DNA of 9,193 nucleotides from a candidate division TM6 bacterium UASB124 (GTDB lineage: Bacteria > Dependentiae > Babeliae > Babeliales > RVW-14): contig LDIV01000001.1 in the NCBI GenBank assembly GCA_001468855.1, forward strand, positions 498,728 to 507,920, in the 5' to 3' direction. Below are positions 1 to 6,214 of this stretch, in pieces. Below the pieces are notes generated by a model that did no database searches, was not told the origin of the DNA, and saw nothing but the letters and a program-made list of their open reading frames with translations. How positions within the stretch are numbered: the stretch's first letter is position 1; every line of letters begins with the position of its first letter. The translations under genes were made by a program, and so were the position numbers.

Positions 1-198
1 TGTTGCTTATTCATTTCGTGACAACAAACCATCGATCAAATGTAATCTGCGATCAGATAATCTTATTGCTTGTTTTTGACAACTCCGAACTCACGTTATA
101 CGTAACACACTTATAACACATTCATGGACAACAACATCGATATTGTGTTAGAAATAACTACTCATTTATATAATCCCCATTATTAAAGGTAAGTATGT
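1..198. other. Left-edge intergenic/leader region
   Basis: No convincing gene is visible here. One plus-strand frame is open from the left edge to a TGA at 77-79 and could be the last 25 codons of a gene outside the window, but it has no recognisable motif. The rest reads as leader DNA for the gene at 199. It contains a TTGACA at 76-81 without a good -10 at 17 bp, a TATAAT at 169-174, and a quasi-palindrome at 131-146 centred on ATCGAT. Confidence 0.4.
169..174 (+). promoter_or_regulatory. Possible -10 box for the gene at 199
   Basis: A perfect TATAAT lies 24 nt before the ATG at 199. It would start transcription near 181, just ahead of the AAAGGT ribosome-binding site at 185-190, giving a very short leader. 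No good -35 is seen at 17 bp (TGTTAG at 146-151), so the call rests on the -10 alone. Confidence 0.35.
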
Positions 199-960
199 AT
201 GAAAAAAATCTTATTTATCATTGCTATCACCCTATTCGAAACTTTTCACATATATGCGATGGATGTAGAAACAAAAACAATCAACAAATCGAACACTAAT
301 CATTCCCCCCAAGATATTTTCTCTATAGAATGTAATCTTGCAAACTTCATAACAGCAACAAGTATGTATCTCTTTTCTCTATTTGAGCCTGAAGAACTAT
401 TGAAAGCGCTCAAAATTTTTGCATCCACCAAACAAAACAAGGATGATTTTCTGGAATATCGTATTAAGCGTTTTATAGACATGCTTAATATTGAAAACTT
501 TCAAATATATTTCATGAAGAAATTCTATCAAAGAAAAATAAGAGATTTCTTACTTAATCGCATTAACAATCCGAACGTAATAAACAAAATGCTCATAACA
601 TTAAATAATTTTCTAGATACATACAAAGATCTCATCAACCCTGTCTTTAATAAACTTATCTCAATTAAATCAAAACTTGATATCACATCGCTTACGCAAA
701 AATATGAATCTCACGATCTTGTTGCTATACAACTCACAAAAAAATCTAAAGATAAAAGCTCCTCATCATCAAGCTCTCAAGACCCAAACGAAGAATTTTC
801 TCAAAAACAAAAACTCCTTGATACCGCTTTGGCACCATTAACCGAACTTAGAAAAAAAATCGATACATCATCAATCTTAGAAGCAACAACAATGCTCCTA
901 TATATTCTCTATTCAGCAGACAAAGACGCCGAAAAAGCATCACAAGGTATTACATTATAG
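199..960 (+). CDS. Exported hypothetical protein with poly-serine tract
   Basis: I do not recognise a family. The 253-residue product starts with a clear Sec signal peptide: KK at 2-3, a hydrophobic core at 4-13, and probable cleavage after the Ala of IYA at 20, with Met21 next. The mature part looks mostly alpha-helical and rich in Lys, Asn, Ile and Leu. It has hydrophobic patches near 48-62 and near the C-terminus (about 224-237), but no second obvious membrane span. A charged, low-complexity segment holds seven serines in a row (187-193), encoded by mixed AGC/TCC/TCA/TCT codons, so it is not simple codon slippage. The start is supported by AAAGGT nine nt upstream. The gene is separated by 82 nt from the ankyrin gene downstream. 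By inference it is a periplasmic or secreted lineage-specific protein; function unknown. Confidence 0.7.
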   Translation: MKKILFIIAITLFETFHIYAMDVETKTINKSNTNHSPQDIFSIECNLANFITATSMYLFSLFEPEELLKALKIFASTKQNKDDFLEYRIKRFIDMLNIENFQIYFMKKFYQRKIRDFLLNRINNPNVINKMLITLNNFLDTYKDLINPVFNKLISIKSKLDITSLTQKYESHDLVAIQLTKKSKDKSSSSSSSQDPNEEFSQKQKLLDTALAPLTELRKKIDTSSILEATTMLLYILYSADKDAEKASQGITL

Positions 961-1003
961 GTAAATTATTGACTTAACCGCTCCTCCGAAAATATGGTAA
1001 GTA

Positions 1004-1009
1004 TATAAT
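1004..1009 (+). promoter_or_regulatory. Possible -10 box for the ankyrin gene
   Basis: TATAAT lies 34 nt before the ATG at 1043, in the 82-nt gap after the preceding gene. No matching -35 is seen at the usual distance. A TTGACT at 969-974 is 29 bp away, which is too far. Transcription would begin near 1016, upstream of the strong AAGGAGG site at 1031-1037. Confidence 0.3.
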
Positions 1010-1042
1010 CATTAGTTTTATCTATAGACAAAGGAGGGGCAT

Positions 1043-1834
1043 ATGAAAACCATAATTCTCTACATAATAATCTTATTCGTGTTTTTAGCTCAAAATAATT
1101 ACGCCATGGAGTCTTCCCTTTATAATTCAACAAATTCACCGCTTCATCAGGCAGTAATTGATCAAGATTTTGATAAAACCATCAAATGTACAGCTACCAT
1201 CCCAATCAACTGTACTAACAATCTTTTAGAAACTCCCCTCCATCTAGCTGTATGGCAAGAAGATATAGATATGGTTATTAACCTAATACAACAAGGCGCC
1301 AACGTTAATGCTAGAGACATATGGGATCGAACACCGTTGTATATCGCTTCAATGACAAAAAATACAGAGATCACGCGCGCATTACTTGAAGCGCAAGCAA
1401 ATCCCATAATTGCTGATGCATGGGGTAATACACCACTTCACGTTGCCATAGAATCAAGTAATGACAACCTCCAACAAATGCTAATTGACGCCGGCACTAA
1501 TGTCGATATCAAAAATTATTTAGGGCAAACACCATTACACAATGCTATTATTCATAACTGTGTTGATGCAATCGTCATACTTCTTATCAATAAAGCCTCT
1601 ATTAATGCTCAAGATATTTATGGCAACACACCGCTACACATCGCAGAAGCCCGCGGCTATACCATTGTGTCGGCAGTTCTTCAAATCAACAGAGCAAGCA
1701 AAACAATCAAAAACAGATGGGGACAGACACCGTTTGAATGCACTCAACATCCAGGACCAGAACAAATAGACCAACTTATTAAACAAGAAGAACAAGAAGC
1801 AGTTTTATACCCTCCTTTAATTGACAAACCATAA
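1043..1834 (+). CDS. Exported ankyrin-repeat protein
   Basis: The 263-residue protein has a signal peptide (hydrophobic core about 4-16, likely cleavage after Ala21, Met22 next) and then almost only ankyrin repeats. The TPLH-type signature recurs with exact 33-residue spacing at 64, 97, 130, 163 and 196. A degenerate first unit (SPLHQA at 32-37) and a broken last unit (TPFE at 229) cap the array. Many units keep the GxTPLHxA helix start and the NVNARD-like hairpin. The short C-terminal tail is acidic and Gln-rich. A strong AAGGAGG at 1031-1037 fixes the start. Ankyrin arrays bind other proteins. In amoeba-associated bacteria, exported ones are often proposed to act in the host or at the cell surface; that role is inference here. 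The PLP-enzyme gene follows after 52 nt, suggesting one transcript. Confidence 0.93.
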   Translation: MKTIILYIIILFVFLAQNNYAMESSLYNSTNSPLHQAVIDQDFDKTIKCTATIPINCTNNLLETPLHLAVWQEDIDMVINLIQQGANVNARDIWDRTPLYIASMTKNTEITRALLEAQANPIIADAWGNTPLHVAIESSNDNLQQMLIDAGTNVDIKNYLGQTPLHNAIIHNCVDAIVILLINKASINAQDIYGNTPLHIAEARGYTIVSAVLQINRASKTIKNRWGQTPFECTQHPGPEQIDQLIKQEEQEAVLYPPLIDKP

Positions 1835-1886
1835 CAGTGCCAATACATTGTCATCATAAGTAAAGCCATTTTTAAAAGGAGATACA

Positions 1887-3083
1887 ATGTTCACTTCACA
1901 CATACGTACATACATATTTTTTTCTTACTGCCTATGGTTTTGGATTTCCGGCATAGTCCAAGCAACAAACCAACAAGATATACCTTTATTCAAAGCTTAT
2001 CCAAAGCTCAAAGATCTTGTTGGTTACGTTCACCTTGGTAACTTCCCCACAGCTGTTCAGAAACTTGAAAACCTGGGCTCACTGGTTGGAGCTCAATCAT
2101 TGTATATAAAAAAAGACAACGAAAGCGGAACTCTTTTTGGCGGCAACAAAGTTCGCAAGCTCGAATTTTTACTTGGCGATGCTGTTAAAAACAATGCCAA
2201 AGGAATTTTAACCATGGGTTTTGCCGGGTCAAATCACACCTGCGCAACCGCAATCTACGCCAAGCAACTTGGACTGAACTGCGTATGTCTTCATTTACCT
2301 CAAATGATCACCAGCTATTTACGTAGAAATTTATTACTCTCTCATCATTACCAAGCAGATCTTCATTTATTTAAAACATCCGGACAACGGGACAAAGCCC
2401 TCCATGAAATTAACAAACAATTCAGGCAAACAAACCAAACAAGTCTTTATCTTATTCCATCAGGGGGATCAAACGAATTAGGCGCAGCCGGATTTGTTAA
2501 TGCCGCATTTGAACTGAAAGAGCAAATTCAGCAAGGGTTACTACCTGAACCTGATTATATTTATGTTGCTTTGGGTAGTGCAGGAACAGCTGCAGGTCTT
2601 ATTGTAGGAGCAAAAGTTGCAGGACTTAAAAGCACCATTGTACCAATCTGCATTGAACCTGATGACGTTGAAAAACAACATGAAAAAAAATTACTTCATC
2701 TCATTAAAATAACCGGCAAAGTATTAAATCGCTGCGACGAATCATTCCCACTAATAACCATGACACCTGAGCAAATAGCAATCAACTACAATTTCATCGG
2801 CCAAGGATATGCCTTCATCTCACCGGAAGCATATGACGCAATTAATCTCATGCTCACCAACGAGGGCATCAAATTGGAGGGGACCTATACCGGTAAAGCA
2901 TGTGCAGCAATGCTTAATGACATTGTTAATAAAGGAATAAAAGATAAAGTAATTTTATTCTGGAACAGCTTTGGTGCCGGTGAATTTACCGACATCATTA
3001 AAGATACTGATTACACAAAACTACCATCAGAATACCATCCATATTTTACCTGCAATCTTCAACCAAACGATCAAGGGGTTTAA
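1887..3083 (+). CDS. Fold-type II PLP enzyme, D-cysteine desulfhydrase/ACC deaminase superfamily, apparently exported
   Basis: Residues about 33-370 match this tryptophan-synthase-beta-like family. GGNKVRKLE at 85-93 contains Lys88, the expected PLP Schiff-base lysine. SNH at 115-117 binds the substrate carboxylate in relatives. PSGGSNELGAAGF begins at 191, the phosphate-binding loop GSAGTAAG is at 230-237, and YTGKA is at 334-338. Family members are about 330-340 residues; this one has 398. The extra N-terminal part is a hydrophobic stretch (about 9-24) with a possible cleavage site after Ala26, so the enzyme appears exported. ACC deaminases have Glu after the C-terminal Tyr and HLGG later, and D-cysteine desulfhydrases have HTGG. 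Here these are Thr335 and NSFG (360-363), so neither substrate is secure. AAAAGGAGA at 1874-1882 supports the start. The stop lies 3 nt before nfo, implying co-transcription. Confidence 0.88.
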   Translation: MFTSHIRTYIFFSYCLWFWISGIVQATNQQDIPLFKAYPKLKDLVGYVHLGNFPTAVQKLENLGSLVGAQSLYIKKDNESGTLFGGNKVRKLEFLLGDAVKNNAKGILTMGFAGSNHTCATAIYAKQLGLNCVCLHLPQMITSYLRRNLLLSHHYQADLHLFKTSGQRDKALHEINKQFRQTNQTSLYLIPSGGSNELGAAGFVNAAFELKEQIQQGLLPEPDYIYVALGSAGTAAGLIVGAKVAGLKSTIVPICIEPDDVEKQHEKKLLHLIKITGKVLNRCDESFPLITMTPEQIAINYNFIGQGYAFISPEAYDAINLMLTNEGIKLEGTYTGKACAAMLNDIVNKGIKDKVILFWNSFGAGEFTDIIKDTDYTKLPSEYHPYFTCNLQPNDQGV

Positions 3084-3086
3084 CCA

Positions 3087-3944
3087 ATGAAACATGAGCC
3101 ATTAGTTGGATGTCATGTCTCTATTGCCGGAGGCATCCACAAAGTATTCGATCGCGGAGAATCGGTTGGGTGCACCACCATTCAAATTTTCACCAAAAGC
3201 AATCGCAATTGGTTTGATAAAAAATTGAAAACTGAAGAAATAGAAAAATTTAAAGTGGCTGCAAAACAATCATCAATCAAAGCTGTTGTTGCTCATACCG
3301 GATATCTTATTAATATCGGCTCAAATAAAGCGTCAACAGCAACTCAATCAACCAACTCGCTCCTTGATGAAGTGCATCGTTGCCAAGAACTTGGTGTGAA
3401 AATTCTTGTACTTCATCCAGGATCACATTTGGGCGCAGGCGAAGAAAAATGTATCAAGCAAATTGCTCATAACCTTGATCATGTTCTTGAACAAAGTGAT
3501 GGTTCGGTAACCGTTGCACTTGAAACCATGGCCGGGCAAGGAACCAATTTAGGATACACATTTGAACAACTCAAAGAGATTCGATCCTTGTGCAAACACA
3601 AAAAAAATATCGCATTCTGTCTTGATACATGCCACGTCTTTGCTGCACAATATGATATTTCAACAGAAGATGGATACAGGGAAACATTTAAACAATTTGA
3701 TACGATCCTTGGGCTTGAACATCTCAAAGCTATTCACATGAACGATTCGCAAACCAAATTGGGATCCCGCGTTGACCGTCATGCACCACTGGGTGAAGGG
3801 TATATCAAACTTGCAACCTTTGAACGTATCATGAATGACAAGAAATTAATCGATATTCCAAAGATCCTTGAAACACCTTCTGACGCAGAAATGAAATTGT
3901 GGGCAAAAGAAATTGCGCTGCTTAAAGAGATGGTTGGGGCTTAA
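3087..3944 (+). CDS. nfo: Endonuclease IV (AP endonuclease)
   Basis: Cytoplasmic base-excision repair enzyme that cuts the DNA backbone 5' to abasic sites and removes 3'-blocking groups. It uses a trinuclear zinc site in a TIM barrel. The 285-residue length matches the family. All nine metal ligands known from the E. coli enzyme are present, shifted by one: His70, His110, Glu146, Asp180, His183, His217, Asp230, His232 and Glu262. Family signatures are also visible: HVSIAGG at 10-16, LHPGSHLG at 109-116, LDTCH at 179-183 and NDSQTKLGSRVDRHAPLGEG at 219-238. AAGGGG at 3073-3078, inside the end of the PLP-enzyme gene, is the ribosome-binding site. The 3-nt gap implies translation from the same messenger. 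The last 23 bp overlap, tail to tail, the end of the minus-strand gene at 3922-4629. No terminator hairpin is evident. Confidence 0.97.
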   Translation: MKHEPLVGCHVSIAGGIHKVFDRGESVGCTTIQIFTKSNRNWFDKKLKTEEIEKFKVAAKQSSIKAVVAHTGYLINIGSNKASTATQSTNSLLDEVHRCQELGVKILVLHPGSHLGAGEEKCIKQIAHNLDHVLEQSDGSVTVALETMAGQGTNLGYTFEQLKEIRSLCKHKKNIAFCLDTCHVFAAQYDISTEDGYRETFKQFDTILGLEHLKAIHMNDSQTKLGSRVDRHAPLGEGYIKLATFERIMNDKKLIDIPKILETPSDAEMKLWAKEIALLKEMVGA

Positions 3945-4629
3945 GTAATTCTTGCTTGTGTAATTGATATCGTTTGTAGATAACCCACGAAGCACACAGT
4001 GCACTTGCTACCAATAATAATGGTGACAGTGAATTATGTGCTGATTTTATACCGAAGCAACGGGATGTCCCTTCAACATAATCTTTAACACCCTCTAGCC
4101 CACCTCTTGGTATTTTTTGTCCTGTTTTTGGATCAACAAGCATAGCCTCATCCTCAGTCACCGGATCAAATAGCGTACGACAATAACTGGTAACACCGGT
4201 AACAAGTGATCCTATAAATATCGCAGCGGACCAGACGGCTATTATTTTTTTTGTATCAGATAATGAAAGTTTGGGTAAATTACCAAAACGAGCAGACGAT
4301 GCAATCATCATTGCCGCAACTAAACTTTCTTTCCATGTCTTTGATAAACTGGTAACAATGGCTAAGCCACTATTATTTTTTCCATACACCTGACTTGGAT
4401 TCATCGATGGAAATGTTTCAAGACCAATGTAAAAGTAACCGCGATCGCTGATACAAGCAGCTAGCTCATCAACAAGAATCCCTATACCCATACCTGCACC
4501 GCCAACAGTACTAAAAATTTTTAAAAATTCAGTATCAATTACATGCTTATTTGCCATAGCATCATCATCTGCTTGTAAACCGTTTACCAAAAAACTCATA
4601 AATAGCAAAAATATTTTCATCATGTTCAT
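3922..4629 (-). CDS. Exported/membrane hypothetical protein coupled to the sugar transferase
   Basis: I do not recognise a family. The 235-residue product starts with a signal peptide (core about 6-18, likely cleavage after Ala20 before DDD). It has two convincing membrane segments, about 129-149 and 202-218, and weaker glycine- or alanine-rich hydrophobic stretches at 39-58 and 101-113. The loop between the two spans (about 151-201) is polar and includes DPKTGQKIPRGG. The tail after 218 is positively charged (YKRYQLHKQ). The start overlaps the stop of the upstream transferase gene as ATGA, indicating translational coupling. No strong ribosome-binding site is seen, and Met3 or Met4 could be the real start. 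The 3' end overlaps nfo by 23 bp on the other strand. A link to envelope sugar metabolism is only suggested by its position. Confidence 0.7.
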   Translation of the reverse strand: MNMMKIFLLFMSFLVNGLQADDDAMANKHVIDTEFLKIFSTVGGAGMGIGILVDELAACISDRGYFYIGLETFPSMNPSQVYGKNNSGLAIVTSLSKTWKESLVAAMMIASSARFGNLPKLSLSDTKKIIAVWSAAIFIGSLVTGVTSYCRTLFDPVTEDEAMLVDPKTGQKIPRGGLEGVKDYVEGTSRCFGIKSAHNSLSPLLLVASALCASWVIYKRYQLHKQELLKPQPSL

Positions 4630-5672
4630 TTTTTATCCACAAATATTATATACATCCACCCAATAACCAAACTGATTATTCCAATCAAGAGAGAGGTAAG
4701 AGATAACACATGATTAATAAAAAGAAAAGCAAACAACGAAAATATTATTGATACGCTTGCTGCAAACAGAAGAATTTTATTTTTACTCCATCCTTTTTTC
4801 TGCAAATAAATTGAAAAATGATGCGGGCTACCGTTATAAAAAGGTATCCCAATACGCGTTCGTATAATAAACAGACTGATAACTTCCAATAATGGTACAG
4901 CTAACACCAAGCACTGAACAAAGAAAACCTCAAGCAATGGCCGCAGCATGGTATATAAGTAATTGCTCTGTTGAATAACAAACAATGATTTATCAATATT
5001 GAACAGCAAAGGAATAGATGCCAAAAAACCACCGATAAATAATGATCCGGCGTCCCCTAAATAAATTTTTGCCGGAGGTTTATTAAATAATAAAAAACCG
5101 GCGATAGCCCCGATGAATGCTGTCAACAAAAGACTTGTCGTATATTGCCCGGTTACAAATGCCATAACGGCAAATGCACACGCACCAGTTAATGCAAGCA
5201 TAGAGCACAACCCATCCATCACATCGACCAAGTTAAACGCATTGATTATCGAAAGCATCCAAAACACCGACCAGAAAATACTTGCTACCGATGAAAACAA
5301 TGGGGTCTTTAATGAGAACTCTCCTTTCAAAAAACAAAGAGCAGCGATAAACTGCCCAAAAAATTTTTGCGATGGTTTTAAGACTTTTAAATCATCCACT
5401 AAACCAACAAATAATAATAATGTAGTACCAAGTAACAACCACAGCATTTGGTTTTCGAATGGATAACAAAGACCAAGAGTAGTTATAAAGGGTATAAAAA
5501 CAGCAAGACCACCTAAATACGGAACGGGTTCGCGCTGGTGTTTCAACCGCCCATCAGGAGCGTCCATAAAACCAATTTTTTTTGCAGCTCGTATAATAAT
5601 GGGAACCAAATAAATACTTAAAAGAAATGAAAACATCAATGCAAAAATATGACGAACATATACCGCATGCAT
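4626..5672 (-). CDS. Polyprenyl-phosphate sugar-1-phosphate transferase, WecA/TagO/MraY family (glycosyltransferase 4)
   Basis: An integral membrane enzyme that transfers a sugar-1-phosphate from a UDP-sugar to a polyprenyl phosphate carrier on the cytoplasmic face, the first step of a cell-surface glycan. The 348-residue length and many hydrophobic spans fit. Family motifs appear in order: DAPDGRLKH at 37-45 with PYLGG at 51-55, the aspartate pair Asp93-Asp94, NAFNLVDVMDGL at 144-155 (Asp150, Asp153), PAKIYLGDAGS at 200-210, and a cytoplasmic loop with GSPHHFS at 281-287. That His-His motif and the LVDVMDGL stretch resemble WecA/TagO-type enzymes more than MraY, so GlcNAc-phosphate or a related donor is likelier than muramyl-pentapeptide; the exact substrate is not proven. 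AGAGAGGAG at 5681-5689 supports the ATG. The next gene overlaps by 4 nt. Confidence 0.9.
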   Translation of the reverse strand: MHAVYVRHIFALMFSFLLSIYLVPIIIRAAKKIGFMDAPDGRLKHQREPVPYLGGLAVFIPFITTLGLCYPFENQMLWLLLGTTLLLFVGLVDDLKVLKPSQKFFGQFIAALCFLKGEFSLKTPLFSSVASIFWSVFWMLSIINAFNLVDVMDGLCSMLALTGACAFAVMAFVTGQYTTSLLLTAFIGAIAGFLLFNKPPAKIYLGDAGSLFIGGFLASIPLLFNIDKSLFVIQQSNYLYTMLRPLLEVFFVQCLVLAVPLLEVISLFIIRTRIGIPFYNGSPHHFSIYLQKKGWSKNKILLFAASVSIIFSLFAFLFINHVLSLTSLLIGIISLVIGWMYIIFVDKK

Positions 5673-5721
5673 AATTACTACTCCTCTCTTCTGCTCGTAC
5701 TAGACCGACAAATGCTGCTTT

Positions 5722-5730
5722 ATTATAGCA
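5722..5730 (-). promoter_or_regulatory. Extended -10 promoter for the sugar transferase
   Basis: On the minus strand this reads TGCTATAAT, an extended -10 (TGn plus a perfect TATAAT). It lies about 50 nt upstream of the ATG at 5672, giving a leader of roughly 40 nt that includes the AGAGAGGAG site. No strong -35 is seen, which is normal for extended -10 promoters. Confidence 0.5.
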
Positions 5731-5832
5731 ATAAAATCATCATACTCATGCCATGATAAAATTTCAAATGCAACTCCCAATGGGAATAGACAACCAAAGA
5801 TGTTTCAACAAATCATTGTCTCCTGATTTACA

Positions 5833-5854
5833 ACTTATATATTTTAAAATAAGT
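5833..5854. repeat. Short AT-rich inverted repeat
   Basis: Six-base arms ACTTAT (5833-5838) and ATAAGT (5849-5854) flank a 10-nt AT-only centre. It could be an operator or a chance AT-rich palindrome; stability would be low. Confidence 0.35.
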
Positions 5855-5875
5855 AGACATTTTTATATTCTTCGC

Positions 5876-5909
5876 AGAATGAAATCTTTGTGAGAATGAT
5901 ATCTTTATC
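5876..5909 (+). repeat. Imperfect 17-bp tandem direct repeat
   Basis: Two adjacent 17-bp units, 5876-5892 and 5893-5909, both start AGAATGA and continue ATCTTT, agreeing at 14 of 17 positions. The second unit runs into the left arm of the stem-loop at 5905-5941. Tandem duplication or a paired protein-binding site are both possible. Confidence 0.5.
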
Positions 5910-5941
5910 ACATGTGCTTATAATATATGTAAGCGTGATAA
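5905..5941. repeat. Bulged stem-loop (inverted repeat)
   Basis: TTATCAC (5905-5911) plus GCTTA (5916-5920) pair perfectly with TAAGC (5930-5934) plus GTGATAA (5935-5941). This gives 12 base pairs with a 4-nt ATGT bulge on one side and a 9-nt AT-rich loop. There is no T-run on either strand, so it does not look like a standard terminator. A TATAAT at 5919-5924 sits across the loop. Confidence 0.5.
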
Positions 5942-6021
5942 CACTTGATTGTGCAAAACAACACCCAACATCCGCTTCAATATAACAAAAAAGCCAATAT
6001 TACAAAAAAAGAAATTTTCTA

Positions 6022-6198
6022 TGCACTGAAGAATCTATAATGAAGTGCAACGACACCATGATATACTTCAGGGAATTGCAAAGAGAACGGCGTTGCTCAT
6101 GCGAAAATATACCCAATTATCAGAAAAAGAACGAGAAATTGTACATAATGCTTAAAAATAGCGAAATGAGAAAAGAAATGGTTAGGAACAGGCCCTAG
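6022..6198 (+). pseudogene. Decayed IS30-family insertion sequence, left end (tentative)
   Basis: The frame from the ATG at 6099 reads MRKYTQLSEKEREIVHNA and then stops (6153-6155). The Y-x-Q-L-S-x-x-E-R-x-x-I pattern resembles the N-terminus of IS30-family transposases. A shift of one frame near 6150 continues as MLKNSEMRK and on to a stop at 6196-6198, again plausible for the start of their helix-turn-helix, after which similarity ends. Upstream, TGCACT (6022-6027) and AGTGCA (6044-6049) flank a TATAAT at 6036-6041. A terminal repeat plus transposase promoter at this distance is what an IS30 left end would show. The catalytic DDE domain is absent, so the piece cannot move. The similarity is judged by eye on fewer than 30 residues; chance remains possible. 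Confidence 0.4.
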
Positions 6199-6214
6199 GC
6201 AAAACAAACACAAA

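Larger units (their letters stand above)
5673..6214. other. 542-nt intergenic region with repeats and an IS relic
   Basis: This gap lies upstream of the transferase and downstream of lpxK, both on the minus strand. No intact conserved gene is seen. It holds the transferase promoter (5722-5730), an inverted repeat at 5833-5854, an imperfect 17-bp tandem repeat at 5876-5909, a bulged stem-loop at 5905-5941, and an IS30-like remnant from about 6022 to 6198. Two short plus-strand frames (5753-5893, 46 codons; 6040-6198, 52 codons) lack ribosome-binding sites and are not called as genes. No clear lpxK terminator (GC hairpin plus T-run) is visible just below 6215. Confidence 0.6.

Noticed and set aside
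76..101. TTGACA with TATAC as a promoter
   Set aside because: The spacer would be only about 15 bp or less, the -10 is poor, and the start would lie about 90 nt from the gene; a closer TATAAT exists.
1887..3083. Naming the PLP enzyme acdS (ACC deaminase) or dcyD
   Set aside because: The specificity residues match neither enzyme, so a precise gene symbol would be misleading.
3878..3890. Small hairpin TTCTG/CAGAA inside nfo as terminator of the minus-strand operon
   Set aside because: Only five base pairs with a three-nt loop and no T-run; it is also inside conserved coding sequence.
5113..5466. 117-codon plus-strand frame opposite the sugar transferase
   Set aside because: Antisense shadow of a clearly conserved membrane enzyme; no ribosome-binding site or family features.
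5753..5893. 46-codon plus-strand frame starting at an ATG in the gap
   Set aside because: No ribosome-binding site, no recognisable motif, AT-rich composition, and it ends within the tandem repeat; most likely chance.
6040..6198. 52-codon plus-strand frame covering the IS30-like stretch
   Set aside because: Its start lies inside the putative TATAAT/terminal repeat without a ribosome-binding site. The IS30-like residues upstream are in a different frame, so this looks like a by-product of a frameshifted relic.
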